The notes: generated from the letters alone by a model not told the origin. A stretch of 64,000 bases of DNA from Phorcus lineatus (GCA_921293015.1 OV121088.1:28309645-28373644), one strand, 5' to 3'; counted from the first letter of the stretch, positions 1 through 13,479 are shown. Made by a program: numbers and translations.

Positions 1-1156
1 GCGCTAACTACAAGTCTTAATTGTCTGTAGATATCATACCGCGGAGCTGAACACTGACACGGTCACGCCATCGTATTTGCATAACACAAGTGTATGTGCC
101 AGGATAATTCACATTAGTTGAGCTTTACCTTACACAGTATTGATTCAGCAGACCGCATCAATAACAAGCTTTCATGGAAAGAGAAACAAGACGAAAGAAT
201 AGCATATTAATTTCACATTGCAATGCTTAGCCTCCCTAATGGGCGTATGGTAATGGAACCGTGGGTTGAGGGACTGTCGTTGATGGAGACTATGACACTG
301 ATGAAGGTCGGTGCTATGTAAACCGTGAACTGATACTGATATTTACTGGGCAGATCTTTATCCCATACCACGCAGGTAGGAGGGCCGAGAATTCATTGTG
401 TCTCTGACAGCCAACAGCGAGTGAGGAAACCTGTATAGAAGCGTCAAGCGGCAAGCAATTACATTCAGTGATCAAGGAAGAGCCAGTCCGCGAGGCCGGC
501 TGAGTCCGCGCCTCTTTCTCTCTGTAGTAGAATCAATAGCCAATATACTAGCATGGAACGTGCCTGCTATCCAAAGTGGCGGAATCGTGCATATCAGTCA
601 GACTCGTACACACGCTAAGCTACAAATCCGGCTCAGGGCTGAGGATGTTCCCATGCCAGGAATAGACAGGACCTGTTTGAGAGGGACTTTCCTCAGTGAT
701 AGAGTGCTTATTTTGAGATTCCCATTATTAATATTGCTTGTTTAGTGGGATCCGGCACGCCAAGGGTCTTGCCCCTCTTGCCGGAGTTGTCAGTTGTAAA
801 TTGTGCACTTACAAGTTTCTCTGAGGATGTGCCACAGGATAATGTCAGCCATCATCAATCTAGAGACCAAGAGAAACTATATTTTATTAGAAGTCCAAAC
901 TTCTACGGAAACACGCTTACTGGCTTAAGGGGACAAAGCCAGCAGTGATGCCCAAATGGAATATTACAAAGTTTGTCGGATTGGTTATTAAGACAAAGAT
1001 GTGATTGCAGTAATGCCTGGCTAATGTCCACTGTAGCTGTAGGCTGCGCTGACAATTGGGTTCCACCCGGCACGACGAGGGGATATATTCTCTTCGATTT
1101 GCATTGGGGGGTCAGACACGACGGTACACGTGCTGATAGGGGGACGGGCTGTGAAA
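1..1156 (+). promoter_or_regulatory. Upstream / 5' region of the octopamine-receptor-like gene
   Basis: This stretch is less AT-rich than most of the window and probably holds 5' UTR and/or intron and promoter sequence of the receptor gene that follows. A pyrimidine-rich run ending in TCTGTAG (about 513-527) resembles a splice acceptor, and others lie near 1009 and 1036. A stop in the receptor frame (TAG, 1040-1042) shows that the receptor coding frame does not extend further upstream in this exon. Several ATGs in other frames precede the start, as in long 5' leaders or introns. No TATA box or transcription start could be fixed from sequence. Confidence 0.4.
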
Positions 1157-2341
1157 ATGTCGGACTTGGAGTTGATTAACTCGACTAATGTCTCTGGCAA
1201 CTGGTCAACTCTCTTGTCTAACCCAGAAGACGAGGAAGTTGACTCGCTGGAGACATTTATTCTTGTTCTTAAATGCATTGTGATGGTGGCGATCATGGTT
1301 GGTGCTGTTTTTGGCAATCTGTTAGTTATAACAAGTGTTATTAAGTTTGAACGTTTGAGAGCTATAACCAACTATTTTATTGTTTCTTTAGCATTTGCTG
1401 ATCTTCTTGTTGCTATGTTGGTGATGCCATTCAGTGCCAGTGTGGAAATAAGCGGAAAGTGGGTTTTTGGTAGGACCATGTGTGACATATTCAACGCAAA
1501 TGATGTACTGTTCAGTACTGCTTCGATTCTACATCTGTGCTGCATAAGCATGGATCGTTATATAGCTATAATACATCCACTGCAATACGAGATTAAGATG
1601 ACTAGAAACCGCGTTGCCGCTATGTTAGCGACAACTTGGGTAGCTTCATGTTTGATATCCTATATACCTGTACATTCACAACTCTACACAACTGCTGAGA
1701 ACTACTACAAACTTGAACATGATCACGAGGCTTGCACATTTATTGTGAATAAAATTTACGCTGGAGTTTCATCGTGTGTGTCCTTTTGGATACCTTGTTT
1801 CATTATGGTGTTTGTCTACGCAAAAATATTCCTTGAAGCTAGGAAACAGGAAAAGTTCATTCAATCCACAGCAATGTACATGCAATACAGCGATGCACGT
1901 GGTTGCCATACCAACGGCACGTTACATGGAATGGCAGACACAGTCCCACGTCTTGAAAGAAAACGCATGAAAAGGGAACACAAAGCCGCCAAAACGCTTG
2001 GGGTGATCATGGGTGCTTTTATTCTCTGTTTTCTTCCTTTCTTTTCTTGGTACGTCATTACAACGATGTGCGACGTAAGCTGTCCAACTCCGCCAATTAT
2101 TGTGCCTATGCTGTTCTGGATCGGCTATTTCAACTCCTGTCTAAACCCAATCTTATACGCATATTTCAACAGAGACTTCCGTACAGCCTTCAAGAAACTG
2201 TTAAAGATTGACAGTATGATACCGTGTGATAACCGATCCGATCCAACCACACAGGCTCTGAACACTGCGTATGCAGACCTACACAAGAACTCAAATGCGG
2301 ATATCCGGATGTCAACAAGTAGTGCTGGCAGAATTTCTTGA
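1157..2341 (+). CDS. Beta-adrenergic-like octopamine receptor (class A aminergic GPCR), single coding exon
   Basis: A 394-residue seven-transmembrane receptor predicted to bind a biogenic amine at the plasma membrane and signal through a G protein. I start at ATG 1157 (A at -3); an in-frame stop lies at 1040 and no in-frame ATG precedes it. Landmarks: N-glycosylation sites in the first 16 residues; GN 53-54 in TM1; LAFAD ending at D82 in TM2; C109 paired with C193; amine-anchoring D116; DRY 133-135; W161 in TM4; S205, S206 and S209 with P213 in TM5; CFLP 291-294 in TM6; NPILY 330-334 in TM7; then helix 8 and a tail of about 55 residues. The second extracellular loop (YTTAENY) and TM5 (VSSCVSFWIP) resemble insect Oct-beta receptors more than dopamine or serotonin types, as I remember them. 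The loop between TM5 and TM6 is short. Oddity: the toggle Trp at 6.48 is Phe. A tyramine- or serotonin-type ligand cannot be excluded. Confidence 0.9.
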   Translation: MSDLELINSTNVSGNWSTLLSNPEDEEVDSLETFILVLKCIVMVAIMVGAVFGNLLVITSVIKFERLRAITNYFIVSLAFADLLVAMLVMPFSASVEISGKWVFGRTMCDIFNANDVLFSTASILHLCCISMDRYIAIIHPLQYEIKMTRNRVAAMLATTWVASCLISYIPVHSQLYTTAENYYKLEHDHEACTFIVNKIYAGVSSCVSFWIPCFIMVFVYAKIFLEARKQEKFIQSTAMYMQYSDARGCHTNGTLHGMADTVPRLERKRMKREHKAAKTLGVIMGAFILCFLPFFSWYVITTMCDVSCPTPPIIVPMLFWIGYFNSCLNPILYAYFNRDFRTAFKKLLKIDSMIPCDNRSDPTTQALNTAYADLHKNSNADIRMSTSSAGRIS

Positions 2342-4183
2342 CAAAGAGTCTGAGAGAAATTTTGACTTTATATTGGTACTGTCACGGCGCATTTTGAATA
2401 ATTGCCACAAACATATCTGTGATACTTATTTTTTGCTTTCCAAAGAGCTTCTGAGACATCAGCGAAAGGTAGGGTAGCGCTTTTGTCAATATCAATAATC
2501 CTACGATAAATTTTACCAATCTGAACAGATGTTCTAGCTTACTGTTTCTCTTTTCGATTGTGTTGTGATTCTGTTAACGAGTTGTCTGTAACAATTAAAT
2601 ATTTCCCAGATCATGTTCAAATACTCTTTAAGTTTATCTTATATCCATTCATATAACTAACGACATATATATTTAATCAAATATGTATATGTTACCGTAT
2701 ACATAAATAGGAACGTGATAAATGAGCACGCTTAAATCAATATAAAAGTTTACCTGTATTAGGGAATATCAAATGACGTCTTTTAACGGCTGTTATAAGG
2801 GCAGGTGTTAATATTTCAGGTGTTTGTAACTATTCCTTATATTGTTTGGGCTATCATTTTTTTTATCATACATCACTTACCCTGATAATAGTTATATAAT
2901 ATATGTATATGAAAATGTCATCATTTTATTTCATTTACCTGTGTTCTATTAATATCCTTTATTATGATTTATATGTTATATATATATATGCATCTCAAAA
3001 TAATATATTATTCAATTATTTCAAAATTATTTTTGTCATTTCAAAGTATGTTTATGTGTAAAACGCGAGAAATAAATCCGTAAAGGTCTTCTATGCAACC
3101 TGGTGAAGCAAAAGAAAATGAACGTGAATAATATATTTTCTTAACAGTGCTAGGGTAAGCCTCTCTGTTGATATTCGTTTCCGATTTGATTATTTTGATC
3201 TTATACCTGAATAAAATATGTCCCTATGTAATGAAATCAAGCAACGTTCCGACTGTGAACCATGTACTCCGCTTCAATCAATAGCTTGAAGTATTAGTTC
3301 TTCAACATGTCTTCAATGAACGAGGTACTCCAACCTTTGTGAAGAGTAACTGCTTGGTTGTCGTTATAGGTCACTGCTTAATCTACAAGTTTCTTAACTG
3401 ACTACCAATTGGAATGGATGGTAACGATACTCCAGGGATAACTTAAAGAGAATTTACTATCAAGTTGACGGCACCTAGATAGATCACATTCAACACTCAA
3501 TTTCAATTCCTGTCTCCATCAGCTTTCCTGCTATATCATTGGTATCCTATACTGTATTATATATTGTCTTCGTATGAATATAATATGAAGCAAATGAAAC
3601 GTGTCCTGTCGTGATTTCTTGGATGCTGATTAAAATTGCAAAGGATCAATGCAATATGTAACATTTACAAATGGAAATATTTTTCCAACGGATTAGATCC
3701 AAATATATCTAGTTAAGATAACATATTAACGGCTATGCATCCCATTAATTTAGCTTCTTTCGTGAACATAATCCGTTGGAAAATAAGACAGCGGTTTCTT
3801 GACTTTTTGTTAATGAAACTGGGTCTATAGATATCCGATTCAGTGAAAATTATTACAGTCTACTACTCATTCATGTTTGCTTAAATAACATTAGCTATTT
3901 ATATCATATTTCCCTCGATAATAAGTTAAAACAACATATTTGATCCTTTGCAATGTTTAAGTGGTATCCTTTGGTTGCAAATGACTTGTCAGTAAAGATT
4001 TTTACACTGCGTATGCTAGTTGATACATAGCTTCCCGTATGAAATATTCATATACAACAATTCATAATTGTGTAATGGTAATCTCAAAAGGCATATGGAT
4101 GGAATATAAGGTGTATCTTGATGAACACGTTGGCTGTGAAAATATTCACTACCTGTATGTCTATTCCTAATATTACTGTTATC
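2342..4183 (+). other. 3' flank of the receptor gene, non-coding
   Basis: AT-rich sequence with no credible coding exon. Possible polyadenylation signals for the receptor are ATTAAA at 2594-2599, AATAAA at 3071-3076 and AATAAA at 3210-3215. Which one is used cannot be told from sequence. The rest shows short A/T runs and nothing I recognise. Confidence 0.5.
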
Positions 4184-4435
4184 GTGAGGTTAGGTGAATT
4201 GGGGTTTAACGCCGCTTTCAAAATTATTTCAATTAAATAACGGCTGCTAGTATTATTGCAGGAAAACCACAACGTTATATCTGTTATGAATTGCGATGAT
4301 ACCTGTGAGTATCGGCTGAAACTAGCTTGCTGAAATTCAGTGTAGCATTTCACCCAAACCTTACTGCGTGTGGAACAGTTCTCTAATGCAGAAAATTTTT
4401 GCGGGACTCTGACCCCGGAACTCTTTATCCGTCGA
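4184..4435 (-). repeat. tRNA-headed SINE, copy 1
   Basis: One of eleven copies of the same element. On the + strand it begins with GTGAGGTTAGGTGAATTGGGG followed by TTAACGCCGC, which is the 3' tail of an element transcribed from the - strand. It then shows the family body (TAGTATTATTGCAGG, TTCAGTGTAGCAT, TTACTGCGTGT) and ends near a degraded head (GACCCCGGAACTC). An open frame of 134 codons across it on the - strand is a shadow of the repeat. Confidence 0.7.
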
Positions 4436-4494
4436 GTTATAGCATATGAACTATGAACTAAATATCGTAAACATGCACAGCACACCAAAACAAA

Positions 4495-4634
4495 GGTGAG
4501 GTATTTAGTGGTTTAAAGCCGCTTTCAATAGTACTTTACATATTACATGGCCGCTTGTATTATTGCAGGGAGAAAGTCCGCAACACTATTGTTGTTATGT
4601 AATGCGGTGAAACCTGCAAACATCGACAGATGCC
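4495..4634 (-). repeat. tRNA-headed SINE, copy 2 (head missing)
   Basis: Tail and first half of the body of the same SINE, only about 60 bp from copy 1 and in the same orientation. It contains AAGCCGCTTTCAATAGTA, TATTATTGCAGGGAGAAAG and AATGCGGTGAAACCTGC, then stops. It is 5'-truncated, as expected of target-primed insertion. Confidence 0.65.
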
Positions 4635-5578
4635 ATAACCACAACATATTTTGAAATATATAAGTTTTATGATGACCATCATTGCAGAAGTCTTTACACT
4701 GGATAGGGTATAAGTACATAAGATGAGTAAAGATAATATAACATAAGATGAAAGGATAAGATAAGTTATGGTAGAATATGACTTCTGTTTACATTTATAG
4801 TTTTCATTTTGTATTTGTGCATTTGATTAATAAATCCATAACAATAGTGCAAGTTGCATTCTTAAGAACATTAAGTTATACATTAATTGTAGAAATATCC
4901 CTCACAAACTTATCAAATGCTTGGAGATTGTAATATTCGTAAACCGTTTCTTGTTTCAACAACTGCATCGGTCCATAAATAACTCTAAATATAATCAGTG
5001 AAATTGATTTGCCATTTAAAACAAATATAACGCCATATCTTTATGTTTTTTTTATCAGACTTTATTTAAATGTACAATTTCTTTTAAGGGAGAGAGTATT
5101 TTGAAAATCCAGACCAACATTCTCAGGAGCACATACACCAAAAGCAATCTAGCATCCAAACAATATCCGGAGCTAATATATATGGCTAGATATATGCTGA
5201 TAGTTTTTGAGTGATCGGGCCTCTAATCACTACACAAATGAGCAAATCTGCACAAGATATTTAAGAAAGGCTCTTCCTAAAGGTTTCATGGAATGAAGAA
5301 AAAACGTTACACGAGCTCCTGCTGTTCGTCACGGGTCGCTGATATTGTATCTAAGTTATAGGTTAGGATAAGTCAGGTAAGTAAATAACGGGATCCAGGA
5401 TCAATCGATATTAAATCTTCTCTTAGGGAATAGCCAAACGATATAGAGTACTTTTTAACTATTTTATGACAGTGATTCAGCAAAGGAATATTCATTCTGT
5501 ATAAGTTTACTGGTTGACGACAGACATCAAACAAAAACAGCGACATACAATTCATATTAATATATGTATCTCTATATC

Positions 5579-5650
<72 letters not shown>

Positions 5651-8600
5651 TGACTTTGATTCACTAATGCAGATCCGTTCTTGATGAAATGAAATCAAAT
5701 GAATAAGCAAAATGGTTTTGTCTTCAATAAAACATAAATATTGTAACAATCTGGATGAATGCAATTAATACTTTACACATACCGATGAAAGAACACACCT
5801 GGCAAGTCGCTGCTAATTACATTGTTATATTAAACAGGTATGTTGGATATGTACCAGGAAGACAAAGAGATTCACCGAACCAAGTCGGGCCATTTGCGAG
5901 AGTACATACTTGAAACCTAGAGGACGTGAATAATCTTTAAAAGAATATGTAACCGTAAATCAATAGTGTTTCATAATGATTAAAAACTAATAACTAATTC
6001 ATTTATTCGTTTCTATGACAACTGGTATTTCAGTTTCCATCATGATTTCCATTTCAATAAGCTTCCACACTAACTAATCTGAATGCCTTATGATTTTAAA
6101 AACGTTTGAGTTGTTAAACTTTAAGAGATCATGTTGTATTGACTTCATGTACGTTAAGTATGACATCAAGATTAAATATATATGTGTAGTCCTTTCACTC
6201 TTTTCAATTTCATTTGTAATTAGTTCTAGTTCACTTTTGAACACATTTATAGATAAACTGAGAATTTGAAATAGCATCATTATTCAAAGGAATGTGTTCT
6301 CACTGAAAAATACTCATTACATTTTATTTTTCTTGGAAATATCATTTTCAAGCTATCAGCACAAACAAGATAAAAAACCAATATATCCTATGTCCTATCA
6401 ATCTGATATATGAGCAAACAAAGCTATTTTCCTTCTAATTTGACGAACCCAACGCCTGTAGTTTTCGATTATCATTCTTTTTCACCAAGAATTGCTGCTC
6501 ATTTTATCCGGATGACCGTTTGACCGGTCATTAGTAAATCTCTTCCAGGAATTATTCATGCGGAAGTGTAATAAGACACCACAGTATATTCTTGTTCAAC
6601 AACCATGTGGTATAGCTTTTCTCCTTGTACCAGTCAGGCGTTGCCACACCAGTACAGAGAGCACGAGGGGGTTCATCTGGCTGTTATAGGTAGTCATGTA
6701 GAGAAGCATTACACGCAGGTAATTAGATCCAGATAAAGAAAGGTGGGGAGGTGGTGTGGAGGTAAATGACACCCCATCTGATGGACCGAATGTTTGGAAA
6801 GATCAATCATCTTCTGACAGTTAGATGTACAACTTCTAAATACAATGTTTGTTTTCTTATATACGGTTGAAGAGGTGAAAAGGTCGTACCTACATAAAAA
6901 CATTTTTAGCAGGCATTCCTTAAGTAAACAGTAGCATCCGAGAAGAAGAATACGGACATGTTTCCTAATGAAATGTTAGATCTACTAATTAGTGGGCATT
7001 TCATGAACGTAATACGCATGTCCATTGAACATATATGAATGTTATTAGATATGAAACGGTTACATTGCATCCCAGAAGTTTGTTCTCTCTCGCAGTTTAA
7101 CTACACATGGGTTATTACAATAGCGCTAATGTTAGACCAACAACACGTGTCAAAATTTTCCTATTTGCCTAGCATTTGAGAATATAGTAGCGTACCTATA
7201 ATTTGTTAGGGATTGTGATAGGCAAAGTGCTCAATTCTTTTAAAGTTTCCTTTAAATACTGGGTTTTACATAGGAATTGTAAAGTAGGTGAACACACTTA
7301 CGAGATGCAGCAGTTTCTCTGTCTTAAATCTGGTTATAGCCAAGGTTGTATCATTGTAAGGCGTGTTGTACGACTGCCACAGCCTGCTAAAATCTACTTT
7401 ATAATTCAAGAGTCAATTAGCGATGTGGGGATATCGACCTATCCATTCTAAAAAATCTTTCCTTCAAAGGCATTGCATGATTCACTGCAGTCGCAGGACT
7501 CTAGGGATTTCCTTTGTGAAATATTCACATTTCCTTAGCCCTAAATGCAATGAATCCCCAGTTTTAAGAACTTTCATCAATTAAGTTAATCATTAGCTGA
7601 AAATCATTTTAAAACGTGATCAGCCTAACTGAAATGTCATATAGTCAAGTAGTTCTGTTTCAAAAGATATTTATCAATAGTCAAAATTGAAAAAATGTTT
7701 TCTCATGTACCGCTATGAATTCTAATTAGGCAATCCCAAGATAAAATAATATGGTTTGAAAAATGGTATTCAATATTGAAAAATAAATCTCTGAAATATA
7801 AGTGTTTGAGTGCAGTCAAATTCGTACACAAAGTTCAATGTAAATTAGTTTGGTAACGATTTCCATCTTATTTGAAGGAAAATCACAGATGGAACCTTAA
7901 CAAACGTGTGTAGAAAACACCTGACAAAGACAACAGCTGTATGGCAAAGAAATGAAGCACGCCTTATCGATTTGCCAAAGTTTGTAACAGCTCTCTTCTA
8001 CCACCATCGGACGAAACGTGTTACTGGCGAGCAGGGGGAAATACTTCTCATTCATTATAGTATTAACTAGGTGAATGTTGGGAATTACTGCCAACAGGAC
8101 AGAGTCTTACTGGGACACAAACGGCTTCATGCTGTGGCCTATTTTCTACTTGAATATCTACGAGATAAGTTTGGTTCATTCCGATAGTTGGAATAGGCTT
8201 ACTGGAGAGACAATATTGACTTCTATGAGCATCCAACGACTGATTGACCACACTTCTGTGATTGTAAAAGCGGATAAATGAGAGTCACGTTATTTTCTTT
8301 CTGTCAATAAATTACAGAGGAGTCAGTCTCTAAGTCAATAATGATTTGATTTCTGAATGTAAAAGCATTAGCAGTAAGACACATCACATACATAGATCGT
8401 GTGTATTGACCGTGTGAAGATTGGGCAAGTTTATCTCCAATGTTGCATCAAAATGGTGAACTCAGAGCGATAGAACTTAAACTTACACGGCAATTGCCAA
8501 TTTAGTTGGAAACGTTATTTGGAAATTCCTGACATCGTAGGAAAAGACATTTGTCAACACTAACCTTTGTCCGATTATTCTCCATTTGGGTAATTTGGTA

Positions 8601-9971
8601 TGTTGACGTACACTTTTCCAAACATGCATTACATGGTCAAGTTACCAAATATAGATTATTCAATAAATTTTCTTTCAAATAAACATTAGAACACAATGTG
8701 TGGTAGAACTTTTCGTGGTATTATTGATTTATTTTGGTATTGGTTTACAGCTATAATGACCTTAAGGGATTATACTTAGAACATCCCTGGCCGCACGGAA
8801 ACCATCTTTTTGTAGCATTCCCTTTGGACATGAGGGTTTTTGCTATTCTACCATCAGTGTGAAATTGTTACATTTGTGAAAACACTCACTGCAATGGTAC
8901 AAATTCTTTTACTTTTAAAACTCGGACACCACGCCTCGATAATGTGGGCAGGTTGGTTAGCCTTTCGTACAGTAAGTGGTGTTGCCCAGGCTTTGTGTTA
9001 GAATACAATAAGGGTCTCGACTGGAAAAATACAACACGGGATTTTACTATTGCAGATAGGGTGATCCCAAACATAATATTGTTACATTTCTTAACTTTCA
9101 AACTGACGTGTATTTTTTATTTGTCATCAGTATCAAACAGAAAACGTTCCATAGAAACTTTGAATGGATTTCTGAAACATTTCCCAAAGTTTCGGGTTCA
9201 TTTATTAACGTTCCCTATCCTAAATCCTTATATTTCAAATGAAAGTGCCTCATTACTTTAAAAAGTTCAGTCGAATTGAGACAACAGATATTTAACACCA
9301 ATCATTGGAAATCATTATCATTAATCCGTAAACGATATTATCATTAAAGTATAATTCCTCTATTCCGTTTAAAGCTGTCAGTATATTCTTCAAATGTTTT
9401 AATTCGATCAGCGTTTTACGCTCTTGGTAACAGATTCATTGAAAACAACATATACTGTTTATTTGCAATATTTCCTGGATAGCATAGCAAATGATTTATT
9501 GCTGACATACACGACACCGTACACAATACGTCGTTATTGTTCCCTTAAACAGACTTGTTGTGACTTCTATTTTCTGCATCAAGTATCCAAGTACTTTAAA
9601 CGTGCATATGACATCAATCCAATAAAAACATAGGAGACGAAAATCTGCAATCTTGAACTATATATGAATCTGAATCTATGATAAAAACTGCGTACTGAGT
9701 TGCCTGACTTATTTCTGTCACAATGACACTTCACAGGCAGTGTAAAAGCCATTGATTGTATTGATCTTTTAGCCAACATATGCATTCACCGTAGATTGTC
9801 AGACAAGGCGATATTCAACAATTGATGCCGTAATTGAAACAAAACTGTTCCAATTTGAACGGACTATCGACTGTTCAGTTAACTTTAACAAAGATCAAGC
9901 GATACTTTAGACTTGATTAGAAACCCATCACGTCGACTGCGAAACATTAATGTGCTCTTGTTAAATTGGAG
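4635..9971. other. AT-rich intergenic DNA
   Basis: No gene seen. It holds the TA microsatellite at 5582-5648. A short piece near 8143-8185 resembles the start of block R1 (the words ATCTACGAGATAAGTTTGG also occur near 20706 and 33566). Open frames here are short, lack domains or exon signals, and are taken as chance. Confidence 0.5.
5582..5648. repeat. TA dinucleotide microsatellite
   Basis: An almost perfect run of about 33 TA units. It is likely to vary in length between individuals. Confidence 0.95.
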
Positions 9972-10030
9972 TTAATATCCGTGTCTTGCAAAGAGAGGAT
10001 TATTTCACAGGATTTAGCTCCATTGTGTAC
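9972..10030 (+). repeat. Partial block R3b copy
   Basis: The words TAATATCCGTGTCTTG and ACAGGATTTAG with TCCATT recur in the same order near 13930 and 22640. This is a fragment of the decayed repeat units described across the window. Confidence 0.5.
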
Positions 10031-13000
10031 GCCACAGCTAATGCACAAGAGCTTTCTAACCCAGCATCTGATTGGCCTTTCACTGACTATTGACTGTGTT
10101 ACGGTGTGGTTGATGATTTCACTTCGTAGTGTCATGCGTTACATTAACATAGCAATTGTTTTTTAAAACAGCCCATTCGGGCATGTCTGAAAATAGTGTT
10201 GTATAAAAATACTGGTCATTTGGAATCAGAAGGTAATTAAAAACGCTAATTTAAAAGAGTTTTAAAGAAACGCTACGTTAGATCCAGACATTAAAAGCAC
10301 AACCGTTTCATCAAAATGTCACAATTACGCGTTTTCTATCCAAATCACATGCAAAATTTTCTTTCAATACTAACATTTTACACCTTGAGCAATGAACTGA
10401 TTGAAGCGTTAAATTCTCTTTTATACAGAGATCAATAATTGTTAATATAGGCAGAAGGGCTTCAAAATATCCGGAAGAATAAGTTCTTTATCTTCTGAAC
10501 CTTTCATCTCAAAACTTTTTCTGTTGTACATGCTAACGTATGTAATACAATGACATTTTTTTTTTCTAAATAGAAGGCTAAGCCCTGCAAAATCCAGTAA
10601 ATGGGATGACCTGATTATATTTCTTTTCAAATCGAGTCAATGACCTTACCTTGTTTATATCCTTTCTATTTTAAAAAAAATGTATCATTGTGTCTTTTCA
10701 GAGCTTTGGAAACAAACACCTGTAACAAATATAATGCCTTCTTAACATGTCGCCTCAAAGTTATGTTTCTGTTGTGATCAGTAATTTGCCACAAATGTAC
10801 ACTGTTATGAATATTATATATTTTCATATTCATAATTAGTCTTAGTGTGATTAACATTTTGCGTTTCCTTAATTTGTTTTGCAAAGGAACCTTTCACTAT
10901 AACTTATCCTGCAAGTATAAGTAGTAACAGAAAATAAGCATTACAACTTAATTTTTCATAAACTATCATTTTCATCTTTAATGAGTCGTTTGATACATGT
11001 TATTTGAAAAAGAGCTATAAGCCGTATTACATCCTGACCATGGGTAACCGACGTGCAGAAATAAATTGATTTGCATAGGAACCTGTCTTACTCTCGTAGT
11101 GACTGTGGACTTATCTACAACCAGAAAAGAAGCCAAACTCGACACGCTTTCGTTCCAAATGCACTTGTTATCTGCTATACAACAATATTGGAATTCTTTA
11201 GTGGATTAGGTTACAATAAACATCCTGTACTTCAAACATTAGAGCTTTTCATTGACGCTGCCTTGTCAAAGGAGAAACTGTTGCATTCAATCAATGGATC
11301 GATAGAATTTATTTCTATGTATGGTATTGTATCAATTTATATATCCTACAGATATCTTACTACGCATGTCTTTCACATATTGCAATCCCATAACTATGTT
11401 AATATAAAAATGATTAGATTAATCCTAATCAATCATTTTTAATTTCAATAATAAAGGATGGTTTTAAATGAAAAAATAATGACACTTTTATGGCGTTATT
11501 CATATTTTTTGAGTGAATTTTGAAATAATCTGTGTTTGGAAAATGTGTGATATCACTAGCAGTCTACGAATCCCATGTAGACATTTGAAACAGTATACAT
11601 TGTTAATAGGTTATTACTTATGTTATCGTTTCTATTTAAATATTGATATAATCATTTTCACAGCTGAAAAGCAGTGCATAATACGAGTATTAAAATAATT
11701 TATATGCGTGTGCAATCGAAGACGATTGTATCTTGTATGAATAGATTATGGGCTCTTAATATCCGTTACCCAATTGAAAATTACTGTCTTAAGTTAAACT
11801 GTGATACTCTGAACCCAAAATCATAGTTATATTTATTACCCATATGGTTAATCAAAAGTTGTAACGTGTTTTCAGTAAGAGAACGTGTGCAAATATCACT
11901 TTTGCCTAGAAACGATTGTTTCATTGCGATTAACCGTATCCCGTCGTCAGTGACGTCATAAAAACATATTGTTCATGACGTCACATATTGTTTATGACGG
12001 GGGCCATCGCAAGGCAAGCAGGCAGTTTTCTGAATAGTTCCATGCGATTTAGATTGAATTGATCAGTTATGAAGAAATGATTAGCCTCGTAAGTGTGTCA
12101 TAAGTCTTTTACAAAACACGTGTAAATTTGTGTATAACCTTCGCTCTCGCTTGGGTGATACACCCATTCACTCATTCATTAAAGTCATATGACATACTTC
12201 TTTGGGTAATAATCTCTACCTATATACACTCTCAAGGTAAAGTAAAATTCACTTATTCATTTTAAAACATGTATAATTACTTCTCCTTTTCGGAGATTCA
12301 CATTTCGTTTTTCAATATCATAATTAGAAAACAACATCTAGATATAGCCATTATCTGTATAAACACGAGTAGTTTAAAAATGAATGGAAGAATTTCTTTA
12401 TTTACGAGTTCATCCTTAGTTTTGATTATCAATTGTATATATGCTTTTTCAAAGCATTTCTTTACATACTTACCTGCGCAGGATTCCAAACAAAATGACA
12501 ATACTTATCTTTCCACATTAGTGAAAAATTGTATGGCTCCCTTTGCTTAAAATTGAAACCAGTAGCATGTACAGTACATGACACAAACAAAGTTTAACTA
12601 TCGATTTTCTATATTGGTATCCTAAGTCACAAATAACATGTTGTTGATAACACCACTTTGCCAATGCTGCTTCCGCTTGCAGCTTATGCATAACTACATG
12701 CTCGTATTTTCCATGAGCAATCAATAATTTATTTAAGAAGGTAAATAACCACCAGAGTGAGTTTAAAATTGTAAAAGTGTGTCGCTTTTTATGAGATTAT
12801 TGTAAAAAATCATTCAAGCCCTGAGATATTTAACAATCAGATTTTATTATCTATGTATGGATAATGGGGTTATTTAAAGGGGCAGTGGCACGTTTTTTAA
12901 AGATTGATTTCTTTAAATTTTCAACAATAATCATTAGGTCATCCCAAATGAATTATCTTCAGAGATCAAAACATCACATTCCTCAACTCGATCATTTATA

Positions 13001-13479
13001 GTCGTAGAGGATGTTATCAAGAATAAATCCAATATTACTGGCTATACCATTTTTGTGTGAATATTTTTAAATCATTAGAGGTAAGGACTTGGATTCTATT
13101 TTTCTAATTAAAAACCATTGTCATTAGAAACATTTATTATCGTTTAATCACCTTATTTTTCTAAAATACATGCTAGTGGCCCTTTAGTATTAATACTCTT
13201 CTTTCATCGCATTCATAATTAAACAAATTCGTTATTTTTTACACTCATATGCTGAGCTGAGAGTTCAACCGTCTGAGTTACGCCGAGAGCAAGAGTGAAA
13301 TTACATACAAGATGTATTTGTGTTGTTTGTAACAACCCCAAACATAACAACAGTTATCTGTAGGGTGAACTTTTCTTTTCATAGTACGGCTCTTTTAAGA
13401 CCCACGTTGAATCAATATGTCAAATAACTGCATAAATTTTACAGTCATGGAGTGACAGCTGTCAGAAATATTGATAATA
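10031..13479. other. AT-rich intergenic DNA with a CRE pair
   Basis: No gene seen. The only distinct signal is a pair of palindromic TGACGTCA octamers, listed separately. Some A/T homopolymer runs occur. The ORF-length stretches near 11071 and 12269 have no domain, signal or splice support. Confidence 0.5.
11951..11999. promoter_or_regulatory. Two perfect CRE octamers in a short direct repeat
   Basis: TGACGTCA occurs at 11951-11958 and 11976-11983. The second lies in a short tandem repeat (CATATTGTTCATGACG, then CATATTGTTTATGACG). TGACGTCA is the CREB/ATF consensus. No gene with a visible start lies nearby, so a regulatory role is a guess. Confidence 0.35.

Noticed and set aside
1130-1156. 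Earlier start of the receptor frame at 1130
   Set aside because: The codon is GTG. The first in-frame ATG is 1157, with A at -3, and an in-frame stop lies upstream at 1040.
1021-1371. 116-codon - strand frame opposite the receptor N-terminus
   Set aside because: Antisense shadow of the receptor coding region, with no domain or splice support.
4084-4488. 134-codon - strand frame
   Set aside because: Falls on SINE copy 1 and shows no domain or conserved codon pattern.
5552-5764. 70-codon frame of alternating I and Y
   Set aside because: Translation of the TA microsatellite.
8886-9261. Overlapping frames of 71 and 105 codons on opposite strands
   Set aside because: No domain, signal peptide, splice site or similarity to other blocks; length is within chance for this much sequence.
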